Origin: Anniella stebbinsi
Taxonomy: Eukaryota; Chordata; Lepidosauria; Squamata; Anniellidae
Reading direction: 5' to 3'
Assembly (NCBI GenBank): GCA_029215795.1
Contig: JARDYH010000003.1
Coordinates: 13,343,001-13,407,000 of the forward strand
DNA length: 64,000 nt
Position numbers and translations under genes: made by a program. Under the pieces are notes generated by a model. It was given only the letters and a program-made list of their open reading frames with translations. It searched no databases and was not told the origin of the DNA. Of the stretch, positions 30,811-41,951 are shown one piece after another. Every line of letters begins with the position of its first letter. Position 1 is the stretch's first letter.

Positions 30811-31580
30811 GAGGTAGACAACTGTGGGAGGTCCAGGGGCCATTTTCTACCCCCAGACTCCCTCACAGGCTGTGATACTGCCACTGCCACTTTGTGGGTT
30901 TCTGTAGGACACCATGAGTGGCAACAAAAGTAAACAGCCAACTTACTACCGATTATTAGCAGCACATTGCTACAGAATGCTACACTGGCCAAAACTAGAT
31001 TGGAGACAAGCTCTTGCAGCCATGAATTTCTGTTGCACAGCAGCCACCGCAGCAGGGGGGGACAGAAGGGGGCATATGTGGCCCGCAGGCTGTGTGTTGC
31101 CCACCCCTGCAGTAAACCAAAGTTCCAACTAAACAGAATTCCTCCAATTCAGGCTAGGGATGGACAGATCAGTTTTGCATGACTTTATTCATAGATCTGT
31201 TCCGTTTCCTCATCTGTCTGCAATTTTTTTTTAAAAAAAGCATAAAATCTGCATTAAGCACATTTCCCCCATAAAACCATACACTTTTTTGTCCACATTT
31301 TAACCTAAAATAAGGACGCCATAGTCATTTTGGTGCAATTCTGAGCTGAGAACCATATCACAGGATTCAAAGAGTGTGAAAAATGAAGAATAATTATGTT
31401 TTGATCCTTGCATTAGATCAGGTCAGGTAATTTAAAATTCTTGAGCATCCCTTGTAATGACAAAACCTGATTAGTTTAAAACATGAAGCAAATGCCTCCA
31501 ATCTCCCCCATTAAGCCATGACAGAAGAGGAGAACAGAGGGGGCAGCATATAACCCTGAGCAGACTCATTCATATAATGT
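30811..31580. other. BCAT1 intron, mostly unassigned
   Basis: 31070-31115 (TGTGGCCCGCAGGCTG, TTGCCCACCCCTGCAG) looks like the end of an old hAT-type element. Otherwise nothing. Confidence 0.35.
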
Positions 31581-31900
31581 TAGGGTGACCAAATAGAAAG
31601 GAGGACAGGGCACCTGTGTCTTTAACAGTTATGTAGAAAAGGGAATTTCAGTAGGTGGCATTTGCATGCATGCGGCACCTAGTGAGATCCCCTCTTCATC
31701 ACAACAGTTAAAGCTGCAGGAGCCCTGCCCTCTTTTGTAACTGGTCATTGTAGTATAGCTCTTGCAGCTTTCACTGTTGTGACGAAGAGAGAATTTCACC
31801 AGGTGCTGGATGCGCACAAATGACACTTGCTGAAATTCCCTTTTCAATACAACTGTTAAAGACACATGAGCCCTGTCCTCCTTTCCATAGGGTCACCCTA
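31581..31900 (-). mobile_element. GTGACC MITE, full length, subfamily II
   Basis: TAGGGTGACC to GGTCACCCTA, 320 bp. No clear target duplication (TATAATGT and ATTTTGGA). Confidence 0.9.
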
Positions 31901-32936
31901 ATTTTGGAGGAGCTCTCAGGGGATGTATTTCAGTGGTGGATGTGGACTAAGGCAAAAAGGGGTGGGGTAAATGGACAGGGTCAAAACCAGACGATCAGTG
32001 GTTAACAGGAAGGAGGTGGGGCCAGAGGAAAGGAACATAGCCATTTGGGGAATCTGGATTTGGCCCCTGGGCAGGCAACAGACAGCCCCCAGGCCTGAAG
32101 TTCTGAACTTCTAGGGTGCAGGATGCATAGTGAAATGTGGGCCAGAGCATGTAGTAAAATACTTATTTGCATGGGCTGTGTTAGTTCTGGACTAGCCTTA
32201 GCTGCGGCCATCCTAATAGACCTTTGGCTTGATCCCAAGGGCAAGTCTGTTGTTCATATGCACGGCAATGTTTGGGATTTGCATGACCGATTTACACAAT
32301 TTAATTTTCTCTTTGGGACACAATTTTGATCTCCCCCCCCCCCCTTTCCCATTAACATAGTGCACACACCGTGCTGAGTAAGGACAAAATTAACATTCAT
32401 TTCGTATGACTGTCCCAAACATTTTAGGAAAACAGGATGATGCAAGGAGCCTCGATTGAGGAAACCTTCATGCTGACTTGTCAAAATGTAAAATTGGCAC
32501 CAGCATTTCAAGGCACAAACAAAAGGAGGAAATCGTTTTAGTTGCTTCTACTGAGCAACTAGCGGTGGATACGAGGGACGAGAGCAGCCGGGTGTGATAG
32601 CAACATTCCATGCACCCATGTGGAGACTGCTCCTCTTCATGAGGGGCCTCAGCAGGTGGGAACTCCAATGCTCACATCAAAATGCTGAAACAAAATCTAT
32701 GAAACTCGTACAGACCCTAAAAAGGCCTGCAACAGCCACTTCACTGTGCCGTTCTGTGTTTTAAAATAAGAGAAATAAACCTCCTAGGTGCAGGATATTC
32801 ACAGGGGCTCCTGTCCCAAACAAAACCGAGAGGGAAAGCAGGAGTAATATCAGAACAAAATCTCTGCTCTTGGAAATGTTTCCTCGATATACTGGAACAC
32901 ACCAAAATCAAAACAGATCATAAAAGGGCTACTTAT
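31901..32936. other. BCAT1 intron with poly-C tract
   Basis: C run at about 32331-32343. No exon or named repeat seen. Confidence 0.35.
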
Positions 32937-33302
32937 TTGCGGGAACTAACCTTTTTCCCTGTTAGGCATGCTTTCACCCAGCTCAGATTTCAAACGATGC
33001 CCACTGAGCATCTGGCTGGAAGATTTTCTAATAGACCTGTAAAAGGGCGTATTTGCGCATGCGACACGGGACATATTGAAGATCTCGGACGTGATATCTT
33101 ATACTGTCCATTATATAATTTGTCCAGGGCTAAATGTATACTCCCTTTCCAGACCACCTTAGAAGGCCAATCAGATGATTTTAAAATTAGATGGCTGTTG
33201 GCTGATCTGGACAAATTCATCAGCTATAGGATAGCTCTATTTGCGCTAGCTGCAAGGAAGATAACAGCCGCCTCTCTAGACCATACCACTGTCAAATCCT
33301 AA
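32937..33302 (+). pseudogene. LINE ORF C-terminal fragment with zinc-knuckle-like motif
   Basis: 121 codons ending at TAA (33300-33302). The peptide has CACDTGHIEDLGRDILYCPL, a C-X-C-X(4)-H-X(9)-C arrangement seen at the C-terminus of several LINE proteins, preceded by HLAGRF. It is followed to about 33430 by a T-rich UTR-like stretch ending GCGATGGCCATTGGCTACAA and ACAATAA. Clade not resolved; 5-prime truncated. It is not a host gene: no start context, and embedded in intron. Confidence 0.5.
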
Positions 33303-33623
33303 GGGGGTCAAACAGAAGGAACGTTTTAAATTCTGATTATTATATTGTATTCTTGCTTTATTGCATCAAATGTTTTTTTTCTGTTTTATACTTGTGTGCT
33401 TTGTGTTTGTATTGCGATGGCCATTGGCTACAAACAATAACAACTCGAGATCGAGAGATATCAGAACGTAGAATTCTCCAGCTGAGGTGGAAGCCCAGGG
33501 CAGTGTCTGACAACGTCATTCCGCAAACTAAGATAGGGCTAACGGAGCTCCGCTGGAATTGTTCCACTGCGCAAACAGTTGCCCATTAGACTTGAGCAAC
33601 CAGTTGTGCAAGCCGCTGTGCAA

Positions 33624-34064
33624 CAGAGGAGGGCAACGAGGATGATCAGGGGTCTGGAAGGAAACAAAGCCCTATGAAGAGAGACTGAAAGAACTGGGCA
33701 TGTTTAACCTGGAGAAGAGAAGATTGAGGGAAGACATGATAACACTCTTCAAATACTTGAAAGGTTGTCACACAGAGGAGGGCCAGGATCTCTTCTTGAT
33801 CATCCCAGAGTGCAGGACACGTAATAATGGGCTCAAGTTGCAGGAAGACAGATTCCGGCTGGACAACAGGAAAAACATCCTGACTGTTAGAGCAGTACGA
33901 CAATGAAACCAATTGCGTAGGGAGGTCGTGAGCTCTCCCACACTAGAGGCATTCAAGATGCAGCTGGACAGCCATCTGTCAGAGATGCTTAAAGTGGATT
34001 CCCGCATTGAGCAGGGGGTTGGCCATATAGGCCCTTTCCAACTCTACTATTCTATGATTCTATG
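33624..34064 (+). mobile_element. CR1 LINE, 3-prime fragment
   Basis: Encodes KRRLREDMITLFKYLKGCHT and [20 protein letters not shown], ending with the CR1 tail CCAACTCTACTATTCTATGA. It splits a GCGCAA-rich sequence (33565-33620 and 34065-34120) that may be an older element. Confidence 0.9.
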
Positions 34065-35970
34065 TGCAATGGGTTGTACACTGGGTTGCGCATATATAAT
34101 GCAGAACCGCTTGCGCAGACGTAACATTAGCTGGATTTTTTCTTGGGCATTGTTCAGAACCAGGTTTCTGCTAGCACAACATCATTTGAGCTAACAAAAT
34201 GACACCATTGAACACTTCCCCCAGCTTCCTCCTGGCTTGAAAGCAGAGGTGTTTATCAGCGCACTGAATCTTACTCAGCTGGCAGTCTTGCCCCAGCCTG
34301 ACCAATAGTTCAGGCAGTCTGCACATGCAGGAGAGATTTCCTGGTGACATCACAGAGGGTCAGCCAACCAGCTCAGTGTACAGCCAGATTCCATTTCAAA
34401 CTTGTAGAACTGGGCTTTTTTTCCGAGCCAACCACAGAGAGGAAAGGCATATTTGCGCTGAATATAGTGAGGGGGCTTCTAGGTTGGCCACGCTGCTCTA
34501 AAACGGTTGCATCGTGTCTTCACTTTGAATTCCACAGCCCGTAAGCATCAATGCAAGTTAAGCAAATACAAGTGAGATCTGCAGAAAATTATGCTGTGTG
34601 GAATTTTCAATGTTCAAGATTCCAGCTGTGCCATTCCATTCCCCTCCCACCGGCTTTCTGTTCCCCCTCTCCAATGAGTCAGTTTGCATGGCATAGCCAC
34701 TGAGCATGCCCAGTCCTGATTGGGCTTTTTTTTTCTGTAAAGATCTGTTGTACTTCTGCAAACTTCAGCGTTCCCTCAACCCGGATAATTCCCTCTTGAG
34801 CATGGGCAGTGCCGTTTTGGCTCTATGAGCGACAACACTCATAGCCTAAACATCAGGAATAGTGAGAATGATATGCCTGTTTTGCTTATTTTATGCAACT
34901 TCTGCAGGTTTTTCTAGTCAGGGGAGGGAAAAGGAGTTATTGGGGCAGAAGGTTATCAAAACCCCATGCTTGGAATTCCTGCCCTCCAACTGGTTTCGGA
35001 GACCTTGTCATTGCCTTTACATTTCCAAGTTCAACTTCATAGCTATAACAAGCTAGGAACATGTTCTTCCTCCCTCCCCCTTCCACTCCCCCACACAAAC
35101 CTCCCCCTTCCCCACACAAACCTCTCCCCTCCCCTTTCACTGAGATTTCCATCATTTCTCATTGTTGTGCCCAATACAAAATTCCACGCATGCACAATGC
35201 TATCATGGGATACACAAGCAGCCTGCGTGCATTAAGTGTGTACGAAACAACAGGCTGATGTTACAGCCGCTACTCAGTCACATGAGTAGAAGGAACAAAA
35301 CCACAGCCTTGGAGGGGCCGGGGTTGACCACAAACACCTGCTGAAGTTCTTTTTTGTGGCTTTCCATTTAATCCAGAAGCGCAACAGTTTCTTATCCAGT
35401 GAGGTTGCCCGCAGACCTTGGCTGACACAATACAGGCACATTTAAAGGAGTAATGTGTTGCACAGGAGGGCAAAAGGGAGAGAGGAAACATCCGAAGGGG
35501 GCAGTAAATCATTGTGTGAACCCAGGATAGCAGGTTGTAACTGGAAAACGAAAAGACGACCAGGAGAAAAAAGAAACTAATGTAAAAATCCTCTGGCAAA
35601 CAGGAAGAATTCTTTGACTGGTGCCTTCCTAATGTTCAGAGGAGAACTGAATGGGGAGGTGTTTGCCCTGTCCTGTGGAGCATGGACAAAGTGTAGTTGA
35701 ACCTGCTCCTCCTCCTCCTCCCTGTGCAGCCCCATACCATGGGTGGCACATAGACCACAAAGAAGAACAAGAGGCAGCTGTGGATAACAGAGGGTGCACA
35801 CACTCTGCCTCTGCATAGCGATTATTCAGGGAAACGATGAGATACCATTGTAGAACTGTAGTTCCATAGCCCCACTGCATGCATTAAGGCAGGACCTTCA
35901 GGTCACTAAAGTCCTACCAGATTAGCCCAGCTGTCAGCAATCCGTCTCCTGCAGAAGCTTCAATATATAT
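34065..35970. other. BCAT1 intron, mostly unassigned
   Basis: C-rich simple sequence with ACACAAACCTC repeated (35090-35130). 34610-34840 shares pieces with 48555-48790. No exon seen. Confidence 0.35.
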
Positions 35971-35976
35971 TTCTCT

Positions 35977-36801
35977 ATGCCTTTGACAACAGCATCAGCT
36001 AAGGATAGTGTGTCTCCTCTGAATGAATGCTTGGAGGCGGTAATGGGCTGGATGAGGAAAAACAAACTGAAGCTGAATCCAGACAAGACGGAGGTGCTTA
36101 CTGTCAAGGGCCACAACCTGGGGTTGAAGGTGTGTCAACCAGTTCTGGATGGAGTTACACTCCCCCTGAAAGGTTGTGTTCGCAGCTTGGGGGTACTCCT
36201 GGATCCGACGCTCCAAATGACAGCCCAGCTAGATGCGACGGCCAGGAGTGCCTACTATCAGCTTCGGCTGATACGCCAGCTGCGCCCCTTCCTAGAGTTG
36301 GAAGACCTAAAGTCAGTAGTGCACGCACTGGTAACTTCGAGGCTCGACTTCTGCAATGCGCTGTACATAGGGCTACCTCTGTGCCTAGTCCGGAAACTTC
36401 AACTAGTTCAAAATATAGCAGCCAGGTTGGTCACTGGTACACCTAGGGATGACCATATTACACCAGCTTTAAAATCTCTCCACTGGCTGCCAATTAGTTT
36501 CCAGGTGAAGTACAAAGTGTTGGTCATTACCTTTAAAGCCCTATATGGTTTGGGTCCAGGTTACCTGCAGGTTCGCCTTCTCCCATACAATCCGCCCCGC
36601 ACGCTCAGGTCCTCTGGGAAGAATTTACTTCAGTCAACAAAAACTAGACTGACAACCGTCACCCAGAGGACCTTTTCTTCTGCCGCTCCCAGATTGTGGA
36701 ATGACCTGCCGGGAGAGATCTGCCAACTCACCAGTCTCCAAGAATTTAAAACAGCTATAAAGACTGATCTCTTCCGGCAGGCCTACCCAGATGAATTTTA
36801 A
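35977..36801 (+). pseudogene. LINE RT C-terminal ORF (274 codons)
   Basis: Open frame with NKLKLNPDKTEVL, RSLGVLLDPTLQM, DFCNALYIGLP, SLHWLPISFQVKYKVL and FKALYGLGPGYLQ, ending RQAYPDEF. These are the thumb and C-terminal blocks of L2/CR1-group RTs; the palm with YADD is missing, so it is inactive. The intact 825-bp frame points to a moderately young copy. The listed Met is just the first available one. Confidence 0.8.
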
Positions 36802-36962
36802 GTGTTCTTAAGTGTTTTATTGGTATTTTAATGATGTATTGATTTTATGTGCTTTTAATCAGTTTTGTGTATTTTATGTTGATGTTGTTCCCCGCCTCGA
36901 TCCTGAGGGAGAGGCGGGTGATAATTAAATATTATTATGATTATTATGATTATTATTATTGT
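35977..36962 (+). mobile_element. L2-like LINE, RT C-terminal fragment with 3-prime end
   Basis: 5-prime truncated. A 3-prime UTR with a hairpin (CCCCGCCTCGATCCTGAGGG, AGAGGCGGG) and an ATT/ATG microsatellite (36930-36961) follows the ORF. The 3556-3770 fragment is another 3-prime end of this subfamily. It differs from the 41.7-kb element in sequence and tail. Confidence 0.88.
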
Positions 36963-37081
36963 AGATGTCAGGTACATGGCTGGCAGGAAGGGTAGGAATG
37001 ATTGGGCACTAGTCAAGGCCCCACGCTCCAGCAGGGCTCACTGCCAAGCAGGGACGGCTGGACTCACCCATGTCTAATTCA
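36963..37081. other. BCAT1 intron, nothing recognised
   Basis: Short unassigned stretch before the CpG-dense block. Confidence 0.3.
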
Positions 37082-37400
37082 TCACACACTCACCCCTCCG
37101 CTGCCACCGTCCACCCGTTTGTGGCGTTGCACGAGCTGCTTTTGAGGCTCGGCGAGCATCCGACGACGTCACGAGCCAGTCCGCCCTCGTCCGGAGCCAC
37201 CACACTCTTGCATACATGGGACCTTTACAGCCACCATTTGCACCACGGGGAAGATACGTAATTTCCGGAGCCTCCGTTGTTGCGCAGAATGGAGGCTCCA
37301 GACGAGGGCGGACGGCTGCCGAGAGATCGCCAGGCTGTGTGGGCGCCCGAAGCGCAGGTCCGCAAACGCGCCACGGCCATCTGACTGGGCCTGGGGGGGG
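37082..37400. repeat. CpG-dense palindromic block
   Basis: About 30 CpG in 320 bp by eye, far above the surrounding intron. Arms GTCCGCCCTCGTCCGGAGCC (37179-37198) and GGCTCCAGACGAGGGCGGAC (37294-37313) are inverted with one mismatch. A CRE-like GACGTCA is at 37166-37172. It could be a GC-rich MITE or a regulatory island; the arms favour a mobile element. Confidence 0.55.
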
Positions 37401-37516
37401 GGGGTTGGACTCCTGGACCCAGTCACCCCCCCACAACATCCCTACTGACAAAAGCCCCCTAGACTTGCTCTTCCTCTTCACCCCTGGAACCTGCTTATTC
37501 ATCCGCTTCTCACTCT

Positions 37517-37712
37517 GGCCCAGACAATGGTGGTGGTGAGAAAGAGGAGCCGTAGACGCCACCGCCTACTTGCTCACTAACTCTCTGGCTGCCAACCAAG
37601 CAATTGGTAGCAATGAAGGGAAAGAGGAGGAGGAACAATAGCCGCTGGTGACCATGGCATGGAGAAGGGAGACACATTGAGAGAAAGGACCCACTGAGGG
37701 GGCCTTGCTCAA
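37517..37712 (+). repeat. GC-rich dispersed repeat, copy 2
   Basis: GGCCCAGACAATGGTGGTGG and the following purine-rich stretch match 23763-23955. Confidence 0.6.
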
Positions 37713-37794
37713 AGGCCCTCAAAATACTGGCGCTGGCACTGCTCAGGTACTATGGTTTTGAGAAGAACTCAGGAAGCAGAGCTGGGGGAAACCT

Positions 37795-37893
37795 CTAGCT
37801 GCAAGAGCTGCTACCAGTCAGAATGGGCAATATGGGGTATGGTGGATCAGTAGCCCAACTCTGTAGAAGGCAGCTGCTTATGTTCATACCGCT
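37795..37893 (+). mobile_element. SINE family A tail
   Basis: AGAGCTGCTACCAGTCAGAA to GAAGGCAGCTGCTTATGTTC; head missing. Confidence 0.6.
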
Positions 37894-38261
37894 GAAGATC
37901 AGAACACCTCCAGATAAGCTCCCAATTTGAACGGGCAGGTTAATGCAGTTGGCACGATTTCCCACAACTCCATCGATGGCCAGCAACCCCACCCCGCCAC
38001 CACCCATGCGCAGGAAGTGGTGCACCGTCCTTTGGAAAGCAGGTGGAGCTACACAGAAAGCAAACAGGCCTGAAATACAATATTTGCCAGGCAACCAACA
38101 AAGAGGAGCCCACACGAAATAATAGCGGGTTGCAGAATTAAGGGTGGATAGAACACATGTAACACCGTGGATCGTTGTGCTTCCCATCCTCAATCAGATT
38201 GTGTAGCCCCAAAATGATAGTGTGTCTTAAGTAAAAGAAGATGCCTTGTAGTGTTTAAAGG
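37894..38261. other. BCAT1 intron, nothing recognised
   Basis: No supported feature. Confidence 0.35.
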
Positions 38262-38491
38262 TAGGGTGACCACATGAAAAGGAGGACAGGGCTCCTGTAT
38301 CTGTATTGAAAGGGGAATTTCAGCAGGTGCCATTTGTATGCATGTAGCACTTGGTGAAATGCCCTCTTCATCACAACAGTTAAAGCTGCAGGAGCCCTGC
38401 CCTCCTTTGTATCTGGTCACTCTAACTAAAGAGGGCAGGACTCCTGCAGCTTTAACTGTTGTGATGCCCTCCTTTTCATAGAGTCACCCTA
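38262..38491 (-). mobile_element. GTGACC MITE, internally deleted
   Basis: TAGGGTGACCACATG to GAGTCACCCTA. Most of modules 3 and 4 is lost. TTTAAAGG before and ATTAAAGG at the right end (seven of eight bases) suggest the target duplication. Confidence 0.83.
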
Positions 38492-38989
38492 TTAAAGGTG
38501 ACTTCTTCTTCATCATCATCAACTTCTAATCAAGGAGCCATTTTTAGAGATATCAGCTTAATAGAGCATGGGCCTAAGCTTGGAGGGACCTTTATGTTAT
38601 GATATCACTCGGAATGACAGGCTCTCCAAGGCAGGCAAAATATTACTGGCCAAACTCAGCTATTGCTGGAATCTGCATCTAATATGAAGTTAAGTAACAG
38701 AGCCATAAGGCATGGTAGTGCTTACTGCTAAGACTTTAGATTGACCTGGCTCTGTGTGTGTGTGTGTTTTAGGGTTTATTCCTGCAGGGCCATCTGTTCC
38801 TTCTGTTAGGATTCTTCTTTCTCACCCCTGCCTTCCCCCACCCTCCAGCATCAAAGAGAGAGAGAGAAGACAGATACAGCAAAGAAACAGTCTGAACTAA
38901 TTTAAACCAGCATTCTGCCTCCTTTAGGGTAGTTAAGAGTGATCTTTCTATAGCCAAATACAGATCTTTCAAAGCAAATTGCAGGCATG
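38492..38989. other. BCAT1 intron, nothing firm
   Basis: Short TG run (38752-38768); otherwise nothing. Confidence 0.35.
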
Positions 38990-39122
38990 GGGTAGTATCC
39001 AACATTAGTCTTCCATAGAGTAGACCATTGAAATGAATGAGACTTAACTTAGCCACAATTAACTTAGGTCCCATTTGTTTCCATGGGTTTACTCTACATA
39101 AGTCTAGCGTTATACTACTCAT
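38990..39122. mobile_element. Foldback MITE (CCCATTG/CAATGGG type)
   Basis: AGAGTAGACCATTGAAATGA and TTTCCATGGGTTTACTCTAC are inverted arms, with GACTTAACTTAGCC and AATTAACTTAGGTCC inside. Confidence 0.62.
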
Positions 39123-39259
39123 GGGGTCCCCAATCTGGATGGGACCACATTAGGGGGAGAAGGTTTGAAGCCACCTTACCCACCACGTTAGGTTTCTGAT
39201 TCGAATCAGGATCCCTGCATTTACTCTAGAGTAAAGGAGAAAATAAAAGCAGTCATGTA

Positions 39260-39579
39260 TAGGCTGACCATATGAAAAGGAGGACAGGGCTCATGTAACT
39301 TTAACAGTTGTAGAGAAAAGGGAATTTCAGCCAGTGTCATTTGTATGCGATTAGTTCCTGGTGAAATTCCCTCTTCATCACAACAGTTAAAGTTGCAGGC
39401 ACTATACTAGAGTGACCATATACAAAAGAAGGCAGGGCCCCTGGAACTTTAATTGTTGTGATGAAGAGGGAATTTTACCAGGAACTAATTGCATACAAAT
39501 GACACTGGCTGAAATTCCCTTTTCTCTACAACTGTTAAAGTTACATGAGCCCTGTCCTCCCTTTCATATGGTCACCCTA
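39260..39579 (+). mobile_element. GTGACC MITE, full length, perfect 8-bp target duplication
   Basis: TAGGCTGACC to GGTCACCCTA. GTCATGTA at 39252-39259 is repeated exactly at 39580-39587. Subfamily I. This is one of the two reference copies for family structure and hAT assignment. Confidence 0.95.
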
Positions 39580-39587
39580 GTCATGTA

Positions 39588-40424
39588 TGCCTTGGCCCTG
39601 AGATGTGAAAAAGGACACCCAGAGAGGAGAATGCAGTAGTCAAGAATGAGGTGACAAGAGCGAGAAGCAGAGTTTCAGCCAAGCGGATGGAGACAAACGG
39701 ACAGGTTTCAGATACGTTGCGAAAGGAGACTGATTGAATGTGCAATTGAATTAGCAACCGATCGACTGCGCAGAGCAAAGGAGAGAGACGAGCCAAAGAT
39801 AAAGCCAAGCCTACGTGTCTGACCGACAGGATGAGTGGTGAAGTTGTTGACAGATATGGAGAGGACCTGTGAAGAAGAAGGCGATGAAAGATAAGTACCT
39901 CCATCTTGGACATGTTGAGCATGAGAGGTCAATGAAACATCCTAGCATAGGGCACAACAGAGATGGGCAGGTAGCGATGCCAGCGCCAGAAATGCAGGAA
40001 GCACCATTAGCCAGATCTGGTGAGAGGCACTTCTTTGCAATGTCCAGAGGAATGAATATTTGACCGGAGAAAATGTGCGATCTTGCCTAGTTTTCCCCAT
40101 CCACCACCACCCACCTCTCAAGTTTCCCTGCAAATGCTGTACAGGTCGTTCACATAGATGACTTAATTACTCAATGTGTATAAAGAGGAATAAGGCTCAG
40201 CCTAGTTTCAGTAAAAAAAATTGTGGGATTCTTTTAGATTTCTAACTTAGGGACATCGGAAGCTGCCTTAGAGCTCCTTCAGAAGGGGGGTGGAATTGCA
40301 TTCCCTCACCGTCGCTCTGCTGGAAAATGGAGCAGAAGGAGTGGGAGACAAGCCGGAGGGTCACTGCATCGTCAAAATGACCTGCAGGCATCCGTGAAAT
40401 GCTAGTTTAAAGAAGCTCTTAAAC
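39588..40424. other. BCAT1 intron, nothing recognised
   Basis: 39600-39950 is purine-rich on the plus strand with short open frames; I recognise nothing in it. Confidence 0.35.
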
Positions 40425-40565
40425 TGAGCCAGCCCCTTGGTCCATCTAGCCCAGTATTGTTGACACTGGCTGGCAGCAGCTCTCCAGGGTTTCAGGCAAG
40501 AATTTTTTTCAGCCCTCCCTGTAGATGCCGGGGATTGAACTTGGAACTTTTTGCTCTACGACTGA
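40425..40565 (-). mobile_element. SINE family A, head-truncated
   Basis: TCCATCTAGCCCAGTATTGT, GGCAGCAGCTCTCCAGGGTT, GATGCCGGGGATTGAACTTG. Confidence 0.7.
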
Positions 40566-40654
40566 GCCCTAACCTTACTACCTTGCTCTTGTTCAACCAC
40601 ACACATAGTCAGGATGATACAAACTACTGAGTGAGGTAGCATCAAATGTAGCTC

Positions 40655-40785
40655 CCAGCATACTTGGAACTGGAAGGGGGCAAGATTCAGATCCCGACTT
40701 GGCCATGAAGCTCTGTGGCTGACTTTGGGTCCCTTTCTTGGCTCAACCTACCTCACAGGGTTGTTGTGAGGGCAAAGAACGAATA
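40655..40785 (+). mobile_element. SINE family B
   Basis: AGATCCCGACTTGGCCATGA, GTGGCTGACTTTGGGTCCCT, ACCTACCTCACAGGGTTGTT. Confidence 0.68.
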
Positions 40786-41086
40786 GCCTCGTCCACCCAG
40801 TCTTTGAAAGAAAGGCGGCACGGAACATAAATCCTTTGGCCCCCGCCCTTTCGCGTCTGTCTTTAGACTGTGGTCCTGATTGGAAAATGGGTACTGACAA
40901 TTTGGGGAGACAGAATAATAATTGGTTTTGGTCTTTCTGCTTGAGATTCCCAAGATGTTGGCCTAATCCTACTTTATTGACAAGAGTAGCATTATGCAGA
41001 AGTGTGAAATTAGAACAGAGTGATAAATTGATTCTTCTGTTGTTCAGAGGTGACAAGGGAACTGGGAAATGCTCTGAAAGCACCTG
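40786..41086. other. BCAT1 intron, nothing recognised
   Basis: No supported feature. Confidence 0.35.
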
Positions 41087-41165
41087 ATGAAGCAACCTTG
41101 CTTAATGCCTGGATCCCATCGTTGGTAGGATGGGAGACTACCTGGAAAACTCCTGCCTACCATCC
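41087..41165 (+). repeat. 5S rRNA-like segment (5S-derived SINE relic)
   Basis: GAAGCAACCTTGCTTAATGC, CTGGATCCCATCGTTGGTA and GGATGGGAGACTACCTGGAA follow the 3-prime half of 5S rRNA (GAAGC to GGATGGGAGACCxCCTGGGAA), including box C. Too diverged for a 5S gene. Confidence 0.55.
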
Positions 41166-41189
41166 CGAGCTCTGACGAGGAAAGACAGG

Positions 41190-41390
41190 TAGGGAGCATC
41201 CATCAGTGGAAGAGTACCTGCTTTGCATGCAAAAGGACCCAGATCCAATCCCCTGTATCTCCAAAGTCTGCAAAAGGTGCCTGTCTGACACCCGGAAGAG
41301 CTCCTGCCAGTCAAGTGTAGACAATACTGAGCAAGATGGAGCAATGGTCTGACTCAATATAAAGTTGGCTTCCTATGTTCCTACTTAAAT
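41190..41390 (+). mobile_element. SINE family A, full length
   Basis: CATCAGTGGAAGAGTACCTG (A box), CTTTGCATGCAAAAGGACCC, AGATCCAATCCCCTG (B box), AGAGCTCCTGCCAGTCAAGT, GTTGGCTTCCTATGTTCC. Confidence 0.78.
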
Positions 41391-41690
41391 CTAGGCGCCG
41401 ATCCAAAGACTCCATTGTGTGAGTAGAAGGCAACACACCGCCCCCCAATGGTTCTAGAGAATCCGGGCAGGGGAAGGGTAGCATGTGGAAATCAGTGGCC
41501 CCTTAATTATTATGGCTTGGTTTTGGATCCAAGTTGTAATTATTAAATAAATAAACAAATAAACAAACAAACAAATAATGGCCCACGGAGGTCCATCAGA
41601 TCAGGAACAGCCACAACACAAACATGAGGCCAATTAACTTTATAAGGGCTCTCTGTGCAGCTTTATGCAGACTGTAGTTTTTCATTTCAT
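41391..41690. other. BCAT1 intron, nothing recognised
   Basis: AAAC/AAAT run near 41543-41578. No other feature. Confidence 0.35.
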
Positions 41691-41692
41691 AT

Positions 41693-41723
<31 letters not shown>

Positions 41724-41951
41724 TTACATTTGTATACCGCCCCATAGCCGAAGCTCTCTGGGCGGTTTACATAGGATTAAAAACAATTAAAAACAATATA
41801 CAAAAATTAAAACAGCAAAAACATACAACATACACACAATCTGTACATTTAAAAACCACTTCAACACTTCAAAAAAACAAAAACAAAAAAAAAAACAAAA
41901 AAAACAAAAAAAAAAAACCTACAAAAACAAAACAAAACAGACCCAGGCTCC

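Noticed and set aside
32937..33302. 121-codon frame as an unknown host exon
   Set aside because: The C-terminal CxC-HxC motif and the UTR-like tail fit a LINE fragment; no splice sites fit BCAT1.
39412..39639. Family of similar short open frames (peptides containing [14 protein letters not shown] or CFNCCDEEGIS) at many places
   Set aside because: They fall inside GTGACC MITE copies on both strands. The repeated peptides are translations of a non-coding palindrome, not a gene family.
41087..41165. 5S rRNA gene
   Set aside because: Only the 3-prime half is similar, with many changes and gaps.
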